This document shows positions 32,146-40,750 of a stretch of 50,329 nt of DNA, piece after piece (positions within the stretch are counted from its first letter, which is position 1; each line of letters begins with the position of its first letter). The notes beneath the pieces were generated by a model, which saw only the letters and a list, made by a program, of their open reading frames with translations, had not been told where the DNA came from and made no database searches. The position numbers were made by a program, and so were the translations under genes. The stretch lies in NCBI GenBank assembly GCA_018676675.1, contig JABHEG010000006.1:1-50329 (forward strand). The letters run 5' to 3'. This stretch comes from Lentisphaerota bacterium. GTDB taxonomy: Bacteria; Verrucomicrobiota; Lentisphaeria; Oligosphaerales; JABHEG01.

Positions 32146-33600
32146 TTACCCCCGCCACGTGTCCGGCGCAGGAACGTTCGGGGCGACATCGAGTTGCAGT
32201 TCCCACTCCCGCAAGAGGCGCTTGTGTTCAGCCAGCGTCTCTGCGAACTGCGCATCCCCCGCCAGGTTGCGGGTCTCCCCGGGGTCACTGTTCATGTCAA
32301 AGAGTTGCTCGGTCGGGTCATCCCGGTAGGTGATGTACTTGAAGCCGGCTGTCCGGACCATGCGACCGGTGTTGTTGCTGACCTCGCTGACACAGAAGCT
32401 GTGTGACGCGTCTGGCTTCCCTTCGAGAAGCGGTCGCAGGCTGGCCCCGCGCACATTCGGGGGCGCTTCACAGCCAACGTAGTCACAAATCGTCGGCACG
32501 ATGTCCAGCCCGGAGACGACATGGGAGGTATCACAGTGGTTCTCAGGCACGTGTCCAGGCCAGGAGACCATGAGCGGCACACGTGCAGCTTCGTCGTAAA
32601 GGTTGTTCTTGCGAGTCGTCTGGTGGTGTGCCGTGCCCTCTCCGTGGTCGGCCGTGAAAACGACCAGCGTATCCTTGGAACAACCATTGTCTTCCAGCGC
32701 CTGAAGGACACGATCCACCTCGGCATCGACCATCTCAACATGACGGTAGTAGGACCAGATGTAATACTGCCACTGCCATTCGGCCCACTCGTTCGCCACC
32801 CCTTCATTGCCCGACCGCCGAGACGCCACAGCCATCGGTTCGCGCTCGTCGAACGTGAAGTTCCCAGGCAGCGGAGGGAGCTCACTCGCCAGCTCAGGAT
32901 AGGGCAATCCGGGCATTTTCCGGCAGTTCAAACGCAGCCACTCACAGATATCGTGCGGCTGGAGGAACGACGCAACCATGAAAAACGGCCTGGAACGATC
33001 ACGGTTCCGCAGGTAAGCCTCACAGGCAAGCGACGTATTCGTGTCGCCGACGTTGCCCTGCCCGCCAATCCCCGTCTGGATGACACGAAATCCCGGGATG
33101 AAGTGCGTGAAACCACGCGGAACGTGCCACTTCCCTGCATAGATGGTCTCGTAGTTCGTCTCCTGCCGCAGCCACTGTCCGAGATTCGGCACAGTGCTCC
33201 GGATCCCCAGCCCGTTCTTGTACACGCCGGTCTCACTCGTCGGGCGCCCTGTGAACATGGAACTCCGTGCAGGCGAGCAGACAGGATTGGTGGAGTACGA
33301 ATTCCGGAACCGGGTCCCGCGACGGACCAGTCGATCCATCCCAGGCGTCCGGATGTGGCTGCAACCCGCAGCCGAGATCGTGTCGAAATGCTGTTGGTCC
33401 GTGATGATGAAAACAACATTCGGCGAACTGCCCTTCGTTCCGCCCGGAACGGGAGCCCCCAATGCCTCCAAGCCGACTCCGGCAGCCGCAGCCGCCCCCA
33501 ACTGCAGAAATGAACGGCGCGGGATATGCGGGCGCCGGGCCTCGTGCTGGTTGCCGTTGTCTGTTGATCGCTTGTCCCCAGCCAGGTGCTTCATTTCCAT
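32146..33600 (-). CDS. Tat-exported arylsulfatase-type sulfatase
   Basis: About 484 residues from ATG at 33600, nine bases after GGAGG; a GTG at 33606 is also possible. A twin-arginine signal (PRRSFLQLGAAAAAGVGLEA, about residues 28-47) is followed by the alkaline-phosphatase-like sulfatase fold. The formylglycine motif is CSPARSSMFTGR (about residue 108), with metal-binding IITDQQH near the start, GKWHVPRG, and VVFTADHGEG further on. The CxPxR cysteine needs conversion to formylglycine by an anaerobic or FGE-type enzyme, not seen here. Such genes are abundant in bacteria that degrade sulfated polysaccharides. The start overlaps or touches the stop of the preceding gene. Confidence 0.95.
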   Translation of the reverse strand: MEMKHLAGDKRSTDNGNQHEARRPHIPRRSFLQLGAAAAAGVGLEALGAPVPGGTKGSSPNVVFIITDQQHFDTISAAGCSHIRTPGMDRLVRRGTRFRNSYSTNPVCSPARSSMFTGRPTSETGVYKNGLGIRSTVPNLGQWLRQETNYETIYAGKWHVPRGFTHFIPGFRVIQTGIGGQGNVGDTNTSLACEAYLRNRDRSRPFFMVASFLQPHDICEWLRLNCRKMPGLPYPELASELPPLPGNFTFDEREPMAVASRRSGNEGVANEWAEWQWQYYIWSYYRHVEMVDAEVDRVLQALEDNGCSKDTLVVFTADHGEGTAHHQTTRKNNLYDEAARVPLMVSWPGHVPENHCDTSHVVSGLDIVPTICDYVGCEAPPNVRGASLRPLLEGKPDASHSFCVSEVSNNTGRMVRTAGFKYITYRDDPTEQLFDMNSDPGETRNLAGDAQFAETLAEHKRLLREWELQLDVAPNVPAPDTWRG

Positions 33601-33602
33601 TC

Positions 33603-35024
33603 TCACTTCCCTCCCCGGCGCTTGGCCAGATTCCCGTAACGGCCACGCTGCCCTTTCAGATAGCCTTCCAGAGCTTTACGGGCTCCGTCGCTCAGGATAT
33701 ACGCACGGCTATGCGTCACCACCATGACCAGGCGATGATGCTCATCCAGCCAGTAGTTGTACGGCAGGACACCATGGCCGATCTGAGTGAAGCGATGAAG
33801 ACGGTGCGTCTTTCCTGCTATCGTCGCCTCCTCAACCCCTCGGTAGGTCAACCGATGTCTCGTCTTCAGTGCAGTCAATCCCTCCAGTACGGCGAACTCC
33901 TGGACCGGACCGGTCTTGAACGGCAGGCGCTGGACCGCGTCGAACAGACACCAATCCGCTGCCGTGCGGACGGGAGCCCGGCGTTGCGATACCCGCTGCC
34001 CACTCCGCACGGTGAAACCGCCATCGACCCTCTCCGCTGTTTCCACCCAGCCCAGATCAGCGACCGCGGCCCCATCCTGACCGATGTGTTCCAGTGCGAG
34101 CTTCCAGGAGCGCAGTGTGCCAACCGCATCGGGGGCACACGCGATGGTGGCAACGTGCCGGGTGATCAACCCCTCATCGTTGACGATGTCCTGCGCGACG
34201 ACCAGCGGGTCGTCCTCGCCCGCCACCGACCGCGTGACTTCCAGAAACCCAATCCGCTTGTTGCCCTTCTGAACGTAGCCGTGACACGTCCAGATCGAGT
34301 AGGAGTGCGACCAGGCCCCCTCGGGAGAGAACTCCGGATCAGGTTCGGGCAGACCACTGTGCGCCCCCATCTCCCAGAGCGTCACCGGAGTCATCGGGGT
34401 GCCTGCTACCTTGCTCCCGCTCTTCGACGATGCGACGCCAAGGTCTCGCATCAGTACGCCCAGAGGAATCGACTTCCCGAGATTGCGCACAGCGACCTGG
34501 CGAATCTCCAACCGCTGCTTGCGCATCCCGAACTGCATGTAGAAACGGCCCTCGTCGGCCTCCATTGCGTAACTCGGCGAGAAAGGCATCGCGTAACAGC
34601 GCCACTCCGCGGTAACCCCAAGCGTCGTGCTCAAACAGTGCTTGTAGGGCTTTGTTGCCCGACGAAACACCAATTGCGTCGCTGCAGTTTCCCCCTTTCC
34701 TTTCGCTAGACTCCGAGCCCAGAATGAGACCAGCAGAACATCGTCCTTCGCGATGGCCTTTGGGCAGGGCACCCCCATCCCCACGTCCCACCGGTTCTTG
34801 CACTCATCGGCTACCGACACCCGGAGTGCTGCCCCATCCTGGCCTGTGACGGCGGCGATGATGCCGCCCTTGTCCGAACCATGGAAGGACTCGACGGTGA
34901 GATCCCCGGGAGCAATGAGCACCTCGCCGGCGGGCAACGCCTTGAGCTCTGCCAGTCTCTTTGGCGAAAGCTGAGCATGACATGCTGCGGCAAAGAGGAT
35001 CAACAGGAAAACGACAACGCGCAT
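33603..35024 (-). CDS. Secreted protein of unknown function with CBM-like N-terminal region
   Basis: A 473-residue protein with a signal peptide (MRVVVFLLILFAAACHA); the cysteine is not in a clean lipobox. The start at 35024 follows CAGGAG. Residues about 40-190 form beta-strands resembling a carbohydrate-binding jelly roll (DVLLVSFWARSLAKG, FGMRKQRLEIRQVAVRNLG), common in glycan-utilisation proteins. The C-terminal half is unrecognised. It lies between a PLC-like gene and a sulfatase gene, overlapping the latter, so a role with the same polysaccharide or glycolipid is likely. Function not assigned. Confidence 0.72.
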   Translation of the reverse strand: MRVVVFLLILFAAACHAQLSPKRLAELKALPAGEVLIAPGDLTVESFHGSDKGGIIAAVTGQDGAALRVSVADECKNRWDVGMGVPCPKAIAKDDVLLVSFWARSLAKGKGETAATQLVFRRATKPYKHCLSTTLGVTAEWRCYAMPFSPSYAMEADEGRFYMQFGMRKQRLEIRQVAVRNLGKSIPLGVLMRDLGVASSKSGSKVAGTPMTPVTLWEMGAHSGLPEPDPEFSPEGAWSHSYSIWTCHGYVQKGNKRIGFLEVTRSVAGEDDPLVVAQDIVNDEGLITRHVATIACAPDAVGTLRSWKLALEHIGQDGAAVADLGWVETAERVDGGFTVRSGQRVSQRRAPVRTAADWCLFDAVQRLPFKTGPVQEFAVLEGLTALKTRHRLTYRGVEEATIAGKTHRLHRFTQIGHGVLPYNYWLDEHHRLVMVVTHSRAYILSDGARKALEGYLKGQRGRYGNLAKRRGGK

Positions 35025-35083
35025 CGGCCTCTCCTGGTATTCGAGATTGCAGTCGACGCTGGAAATGTAGTGCGCTCTGAAGG

Positions 35084-36370
35084 TCACCGCACGGTCAAGC
35101 TCAGCCTGCGGAACCGAGCGGCGCCGGGAACACCACGGGCAAACACTCCCGGACGCAAGATCTCGGTTCCCTTCGGGGCTACCACATCAAGCACGACGGT
35201 CTGCCATCCTTCCCCCTGGACAGTCTCCTCGGCCGCCGGGCTGACAGGCCGCGTTGCATCGTCGGTGAACAGGATTTCGAGGCCGGCTTCCCCACCATCA
35301 CAGACGACTTCACCAACCAGGCGGAACGGCTGCCCCGGAGCACAGCGCACAACACGCGGCCACGTCGGCACGCACGCGACGCGCTCCGACACGCGCTCTG
35401 CGACCACCTCCGCGACGCCGGAGACGTCACGCCGCTCAATCGAGACGTCCGGGTCCGCCCTGTTCTCCCAGTACATGACCCAGCCGTCCGGACAGAACGG
35501 CGCATCGCCCGGGCGTGAGAAGTCACCGTTGTCTAGCAACTCGACGCCAGTGGGTGCGAGAGCAGGCCCGAAGGTCAGGGACGAAGCAAAATCGCGGTAG
35601 AAGCGTATGAGGAGATCCGCCACCGCCCGGGCGCACCGATTCGCACAGGCAACCTGGAAAGGCAGGACGTCGTCCGCCCTCCCCGCTTCGAGCAGCGCAA
35701 GGATATCGCCGCACTGCTCCCGACCGAACTGCGCCAGTTCGTCCACCGTTTCCTGAAAGTCACCTGACGGAGTCGGCACGTAGCCATCAATCCCGATCCC
35801 CGAAACGTCCCGTAGCGACTCGGCCGGCATGTGATACGGCCCGGAAACGCTGCCGGCATGGGGCGGCGAACCGCTGTCTTCCAGGTAGTGAATGGCTGCC
35901 CCCAGGAAGCGGATGGCGTCACGCCCTCTCCCTTCCTCGACTGCTCTGCAGGCGTCCTCATAACGCCCGACCAACCCCTCGATGGCCTGGTCCGGGTGAT
36001 GTCCTATGAAATGCCCCTGATCGAGTAGCTGATTGTATTGACAATAGCGAGAGATCTCCCACTCGCGTCGTGTATCCGGCATCCGAGCCGAGATGGCCTC
36101 GGTGCCAAACGTCCCGTACTGAGCCCAGTTCATATCGGGGAACCCGCAGTAACACCACGTCAACAGCAGGGCTTCGCCGTGCAGCCATTCGGTAACCTCC
36201 GGGAGCACCTGCAACGCCGCTCGGGTGATGAAGTGGTGTCCGCCCATCGAGGTAGGAGCAAACCCCGCCCCCTTGAGGCCACATTCATTACCCCAATCCC
36301 AAAGGTAAGGCCCCCGCGAAGCGCTCTCTCGGAAACGGGTAGGAAACCGCTCGATGTCGTCAGAAAACAT
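35084..36370 (-). CDS. Phospholipase C/P1-nuclease-like protein with C-terminal CBM-like domain
   Basis: A 428-residue protein. The N-terminal 250 residues have the zinc-dependent phospholipase C / S1-P1 nuclease pattern: YLWDWGNECG, GGHHFITRAAL, GHFIGHHPDQAIEG, and FLGAAIHYLEDSGSPPHAGS with its HxxxD-like helix. The C-terminal 150 residues (GVELLDNGDFSRPGDAPFCP onward) look like a carbohydrate-binding beta-sandwich. No signal peptide is seen, which is unusual for either fold and raises a cytoplasmic role or another export route. ATG at 36370 has GGAG seven bases upstream; ATG at 36376 is too close. The beta-helix gene precedes it by 27 bases. Confidence 0.7.
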   Translation of the reverse strand: MFSDDIERFPTRFRESASRGPYLWDWGNECGLKGAGFAPTSMGGHHFITRAALQVLPEVTEWLHGEALLLTWCYCGFPDMNWAQYGTFGTEAISARMPDTRREWEISRYCQYNQLLDQGHFIGHHPDQAIEGLVGRYEDACRAVEEGRGRDAIRFLGAAIHYLEDSGSPPHAGSVSGPYHMPAESLRDVSGIGIDGYVPTPSGDFQETVDELAQFGREQCGDILALLEAGRADDVLPFQVACANRCARAVADLLIRFYRDFASSLTFGPALAPTGVELLDNGDFSRPGDAPFCPDGWVMYWENRADPDVSIERRDVSGVAEVVAERVSERVACVPTWPRVVRCAPGQPFRLVGEVVCDGGEAGLEILFTDDATRPVSPAAEETVQGEGWQTVVLDVVAPKGTEILRPGVFARGVPGAARFRRLSLTVR

Positions 36371-36397
36371 GGACATACTCCAGCTGAAGCCAGGGAT

Positions 36398-39127
36398 CTA
36401 CTTCGGCTTCTCAAGCTCCAGTACAACGTTGTCAAGGTAGAACACGCTGTTCTCATTGGCGTCGGACACGAAAACGATCCAGTCCATTCCTTTGAACCGG
36501 TCGTTGACCGCGACCTCAAGTGTCCTCGTCGGCTGCCCTTCCACTCTCACGGTCGCATGACACGTCTTGCCTTCTTTGCTGCGGACATCGCACACCAGAT
36601 CAACGTGTATCCACTTGCCCACATCAGCCTCGACCACATCCTCGCCGTTGATGGTCAACATCCCACCGGCCATCGCCTGAACCCTGGGCCCACCTACGAA
36701 AGGGGAAGCATCGGTACGCCATTCAGTCGTGAAGACTGCGCCGGCCTCAAGCTTGAGATCAAAGCTCCCGTGGAGCACCCCCTTCCGCAGACGAGGATGA
36801 AGGTAGATGTGCGGGTTCCAGATGTTCTTCAACCCCGCGACATCAATGAACTTCAGGCAACGCCTGCCCGAGGCAGCTGTTTCGTCAGAAACTCGTATGC
36901 TTGCGCCGGCTGTCTGACCGTGCACAGTCCCGAACAAGGGCTCCGCTCCCAGAGGCGTTTCCTCGAAGCCGTCGTTGATCATGACCGGCGGTGGGTCCTT
37001 CCTCGGAGGCATGACCGTCGCACCGCGATCAATCGCCAACGGGCGGCGCACCCACGCGACATCCCCGACCAGCCCTGCCTTGCTCGCATCGAAAGGCTTG
37101 AAGCCCAGAGCCAGAGCCGGCGAGTCGGGCCGCAGCCTGAAATCGTGCGTCTCCGGGTTGATGAACCCCGGGTCCGCCACCACCGAGTGCTGATCATGCC
37201 CCTCGGCTTGCCACTCCGCCAATGTCTTACCTTCGGGGAACTCAGGGTCGTCCCCTCCGGCATGCCAATAGAGATTCCGAGCGCTCGTGAGCGTGCTCAT
37301 GCGCCGAAACAGTTCGCCCTGCGTGTAGTAAATAATGTTGTTCTCGAGCGTTTGGCTCGACTCCTTGTCCTTCCGCCCCAGGTGAATCTGGGCTCGTTGC
37401 CCGAGAGCAAAGATGTTGTTCCGGGCCACGTTCTCGCGTCCGTAATGCACCGTCAATCCCCCGTTCTGCGTGCAGTACACGAGGTTGTCTTCGATGAGCA
37501 GTCCCGTACTACCCTCATCCGGGTAGATGCCACCGGCTCCATAGCCTTCTTCCCAGCCCCAGATGTGGTGTATCCGGTTCCCGCGGATGACCGTTCCTGT
37601 TGAGATCCCGAGCGTGTAGATCGCAGCCATATCATAGAGCACACCGCGCCCGAGATGGTGCAGATGGTTGTACTCAATTGTGTTCCGATGACACGTCGTT
37701 GGTCGGAACCCCCAACTCCACCCCACAGAGATACCCGTGTAGTTGGCGTCGCAAACTTCGTTGTGCGACACCACGTTGTCACTGCTCTGCCCGATCCATA
37801 TCGGGATCGCGCCATAGAACACACTGCCGACATCGTGAATGAAGCAGTTGTGAACCGTGTTGCCCCCGCTCTGCTCCTGCTCTTCCTTAGACGTCGCCTG
37901 AGCACCAATCCGGACGCCACCGGCCCCGAGGTCCGCGACCTCACACTGCTCGATGCGGTTCCCCCGACATCCTCGGCGGAACCAGATTCCATACTGCCCG
38001 ATGTTGCGGACATCGCAACGCCGGAACGTGACGTGGTGAGCGCCGTCCGCCTGGATTGCCGCGGGAATGGTGACCGCCGCCTGCCAGTCACTGTGCCCTG
38101 TTGGTGGGACGGCGTAATCGGTGTGCCGAAAAGCGATCCCGTCGAACGTGACGTGTTCAAGCGGCTGCCCCACCACAGGATCTCCTGCCAGCACCAGCAG
38201 TTCCGTCAATCGCGGCACCACAACGGACAAGCGCTCCATCTTCTCCCCAGGCTTCGGCCGGTAGAAAAGCATGTTTTCCTGCCGGTCAAACCACCACTCG
38301 CCGGGAGCATCCAGGGCTTCCCGGAATCCCTCAACGTAATACCTGAGATTGCGCCGGAGTTCCCACTTCATCGGCCCGGCGAAGACCACACTGGAGTTGG
38401 CCTCATCGATTGACCGGATCGGGAGAATCGCCGACTCCCAGTTGCGCAGAACAACCGCGTTGATCTCTTCAATGCGCGGCCAGGCCCGAAGATCGCCCTC
38501 CCGGAACCGAAAGGCGAACTTCTCCGAATTGACCTCCTGACCAGTCTCAGGATCAACCAGCAGGGGGGCACTCGCGGCGATGCGGAAGTACTCCCCTGTA
38601 TTGGGAGTTCGAGCCATCGGGCGACGCTCCCCATTGACGTAGAGAGACCGGAATCCGTTGGGAAAGGCAACGCCCTCCGGCAACGCAGCGGCCCACGTTC
38701 CATCGCCCACAGCATGCCACCCTCTCACCCGAATGCCGCCGGACACGACGGGCCGTTCCCCTGGGTACGCCGAGTAGGTCACCGGTTTGTCCTGGTCACC
38801 GGAATCCCGTGGGCCAAACCGTACCGGCGACTCCAGCTCGTAGACTCCTCCCCTCATCAATACCGTCACCGCCCGCCCACGCCACTGCCCCTTCCTGGCA
38901 TCACGAACAACATCCCGAGCGGCCGCAAGGGTGGCCAACGGGCCATCGGAGCCGTCCGGGTTCGGCTCCGGCAAGGTCCCCGACCATACGTCGTTCCCCC
39001 CAGGTGAGACGAAGAATGCAGCGTCCTCAACCTGTTGCAGTTGCGCTTCATTCAGCGTACGGCACCCTGAAACAAGCCCGATCGCTCCAGCAAGGAGTAA
39101 GTACATGCACCCGCGTTGACCTGACAT
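36398..39127 (-). CDS. Right-handed beta-helix lipoprotein (polysaccharide-active type)
   Basis: A 909-residue protein with a lipoprotein signal ending in GLVSGC (Cys22 lipidated). FFVSPGGNDVWSGTLPEPNP starts the parallel beta-helix region, with many repeated rungs (for example GIWFRRGCRGNRIEQCEV and VSHNEVCDANYTGISVGW) to about residue 650. A C-terminal lectin-like beta-sandwich, VHGQTAGASIRVSD to FYLDNVVLELEKPK, follows. Proteins of this shape include alpha-1,3-galactosidase-like enzymes and polysaccharide lyases. The active site cannot be assigned by eye. GGAGG eight bases before ATG supports the start. It heads the sulfatase operon and probably acts outside the cell on glycans. Confidence 0.85.
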   Translation of the reverse strand: MSGQRGCMYLLLAGAIGLVSGCRTLNEAQLQQVEDAAFFVSPGGNDVWSGTLPEPNPDGSDGPLATLAAARDVVRDARKGQWRGRAVTVLMRGGVYELESPVRFGPRDSGDQDKPVTYSAYPGERPVVSGGIRVRGWHAVGDGTWAAALPEGVAFPNGFRSLYVNGERRPMARTPNTGEYFRIAASAPLLVDPETGQEVNSEKFAFRFREGDLRAWPRIEEINAVVLRNWESAILPIRSIDEANSSVVFAGPMKWELRRNLRYYVEGFREALDAPGEWWFDRQENMLFYRPKPGEKMERLSVVVPRLTELLVLAGDPVVGQPLEHVTFDGIAFRHTDYAVPPTGHSDWQAAVTIPAAIQADGAHHVTFRRCDVRNIGQYGIWFRRGCRGNRIEQCEVADLGAGGVRIGAQATSKEEQEQSGGNTVHNCFIHDVGSVFYGAIPIWIGQSSDNVVSHNEVCDANYTGISVGWSWGFRPTTCHRNTIEYNHLHHLGRGVLYDMAAIYTLGISTGTVIRGNRIHHIWGWEEGYGAGGIYPDEGSTGLLIEDNLVYCTQNGGLTVHYGRENVARNNIFALGQRAQIHLGRKDKESSQTLENNIIYYTQGELFRRMSTLTSARNLYWHAGGDDPEFPEGKTLAEWQAEGHDQHSVVADPGFINPETHDFRLRPDSPALALGFKPFDASKAGLVGDVAWVRRPLAIDRGATVMPPRKDPPPVMINDGFEETPLGAEPLFGTVHGQTAGASIRVSDETAASGRRCLKFIDVAGLKNIWNPHIYLHPRLRKGVLHGSFDLKLEAGAVFTTEWRTDASPFVGGPRVQAMAGGMLTINGEDVVEADVGKWIHVDLVCDVRSKEGKTCHATVRVEGQPTRTLEVAVNDRFKGMDWIVFVSDANENSVFYLDNVVLELEKPK

Positions 39128-39311
39128 GCCTGTCGCCTCCGGTTTTCGTCACCCACACTCTCGCTCCGATCCGTGTCGCCCCCCCAAGCATAGTCCGGAA
39201 TTCACTCGCGCGCACACAGTACAAGCCGCTATATTGCCTCAGCGTTCCTGAGAACGCCCGCAAGCCAAGCGCATCTCCGTCCACTGCCCACCGCATCAAA
39301 GGAGCGAACCA

Positions 39312-40100
39312 ATGGCCATCCGAATCGGTTGCCAACTGAACTGCTGGCCGGTCGGCCCCACGTTTGACGAACCCCTTGCCGACGCCATCCGCGAAGCCGG
39401 GGAAATCGGGTACGTCGGAGTCGAGTGCAACTGGCGCATGATCGACGTGTGGAACGACCGACGCGCCGAGCTTGCCGACTTGTTTTCTGCCTCTGGAACC
39501 GTCCTGGCAGCGCTGTTTTTCGGGGCTGGCTCAGCGGATGCAACCGCGGCGAAGCAGGAACTCGACGATGCCATGCGAACAGCCGCCTTCCTTGAGTCGT
39601 TCGGCGCCGACCGCATGATGATCGGGGGCGGGAAAGCTACGGAGGACGAAGCGGCGTTCAAGGCCGTCTGTGAACACTACTCCGAGCTCGGCAAGCGCGT
39701 CTTCGAGCAGCACGGCGTCAAAGCCTGCTACCATCTCCATTCCGGAGCCATCGCCTGCTCACCCGCAGAGATCGCACGCATGCTCGAACTCACCGATCCC
39801 CGCTACTGGTTCCTTTGCCCGGATTCCGGAATCATGGTCAAGGAAGGCCATGATGTTGTCGAGTTGTGCAACGCCTCGTTCGACCGCATCGCCTACGTCC
39901 ATTTCAAGGATTGGACCGGCAACGACGGTTGGAGCATGCTCGGACAGGGAGTCGTCGACCACGTCGGCATCATCGCAAAACTCCGGGAACGCGGCTATGA
40001 CGGTTGGATCGTCTCGGAGAACGAATCACGCACCGAGGGACTCTCGCCGAAGGAGCAGCAGGGCGCCGACCGCGAGTGGTTCAGAAGCCAAGGTGTCTGA
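39312..40100 (+). CDS. Sugar phosphate isomerase/epimerase-like TIM-barrel protein
   Basis: A 262-residue TIM-barrel protein of the xylose-isomerase-like AP-endonuclease-2 superfamily. Candidate metal ligands: a glutamate in YVGVECNW, an aspartate in LCPDSGIM, a histidine in YVHFKDWTG and a glutamate in WIVSENES. These are often sugar or inositol epimerases. AAAGGAG seven bases before the ATG supports the start. It is divergent from the beta-helix operon, with a 184-base gap that should contain promoters for both (a TATATT occurs at about 39229). A role in catabolism of sugars released by that operon is likely but inferred. Confidence 0.87.
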   Translation: MAIRIGCQLNCWPVGPTFDEPLADAIREAGEIGYVGVECNWRMIDVWNDRRAELADLFSASGTVLAALFFGAGSADATAAKQELDDAMRTAAFLESFGADRMMIGGGKATEDEAAFKAVCEHYSELGKRVFEQHGVKACYHLHSGAIACSPAEIARMLELTDPRYWFLCPDSGIMVKEGHDVVELCNASFDRIAYVHFKDWTGNDGWSMLGQGVVDHVGIIAKLRERGYDGWIVSENESRTEGLSPKEQQGADREWFRSQGV

Positions 40101-40141
40101 CATTCGGCCGTTGCAGCCACACACACACGCGTTACCCAGCC

Positions 40142-40444
40142 CTAACCGCCAATCAGGACGGTAGGGAAGCCGCTGGCGATGACCCCACCGTGGGCAGTGC
40201 TGTCGCCCATACGCGCGGCCGGACGCCCCCCGACCAGCACCGTAGCCGAGCCCTTCACGATGGCGTCCGGGGGACCGGCACAAGTGGCAGAATCCCCGAT
40301 GACTGCGGCAGGCTGTCCACCGATCAGTACGGTGGCCACGCCAGGACCGGTAACCGGCCCGCCAACATGCGGTTTGGGCCCGGCGGGGGTCGGGTCCTGC
40401 ATGGGGCAGGTGTGCATGTCACCGACTCGTGCAGCTGGCAGCAT
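40142..40444 (-). CDS. Orphan PAAR-domain protein
   Basis: A 100-residue protein built of three similar repeats ending in TVLIGG or TVLVGG and GGxPAA..GD blocks (ARVGDMHTCP, AAVIGDSATC, AARMGDSTAH), the cone-shaped PAAR fold with Cys/His zinc ligands. PAAR proteins cap the spike of type VI secretion systems or of extracellular contractile systems. None of those genes is in the window, so it may be a moron or a remote spike tip. AAGGAG seven bases before ATG at 40444 decides the start over an upstream in-frame codon. Confidence 0.88.
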   Translation of the reverse strand: MLPAARVGDMHTCPMQDPTPAGPKPHVGGPVTGPGVATVLIGGQPAAVIGDSATCAGPPDAIVKGSATVLVGGRPAARMGDSTAHGGVIASGFPTVLIGG

Positions 40445-40527
40445 GGCAGTCTCCTTGACAAAGAGGCAGGCGTTTAGAAACAGTGCCACGGCAGTGCTGC
40501 AAATGCAATCGCCCTTGCTTTGGAATG

Positions 40528-40650
40528 CCTCGGTTACGTGGGGGGAGAACTCAAAGATGGCTCGACGGAGTCTCTCCCTCCAGGGATTCTCTGGGCCATC
40601 TGTGTCCGATGGAGGGAGAGACTCCGTCGAGCCGCCTCACGTAACTGAGG
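40528..40650. repeat. 123-bp nested inverted repeat with a perfect 24-bp inner stem
   Basis: Inner arms 40559-40582 and 40610-40633 are perfect complements over 24 bp with a 27-base loop. Outer arms 40528-40540 and 40638-40650 (CCTCGGTTACGTG / CACGTAACTGAGG) match at 12 of 13. It lies between the serC terminator and the PAAR gene start, without any coding potential. It could be a MITE-like element, a dispersed repeat or an RNA structure. Both strands lack a T tract after it. Confidence 0.9.
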
Positions 40651-40675
40651 GGTTACCTTGCTCTGGTCCCCGAGG

Positions 40676-40716
40676 ATGAAAGAAACGGCCCCCCACGCAG
40701 CGCGAGGGGAGCCGTT
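40676..40716 (-). terminator. Probable intrinsic terminator of serC
   Basis: On the minus strand, ACGGCTCCCC pairs with GGGGGGCCGT (hairpin over 40685-40715) and is followed by TTTCTTTC. It lies about 35 bases after the serC stop codon in the direction of transcription, a normal distance. Confidence 0.75.
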
Positions 40717-40750
40717 CACTCTCTACCGTTGTCCTCAGCCCGGGGCCAAG

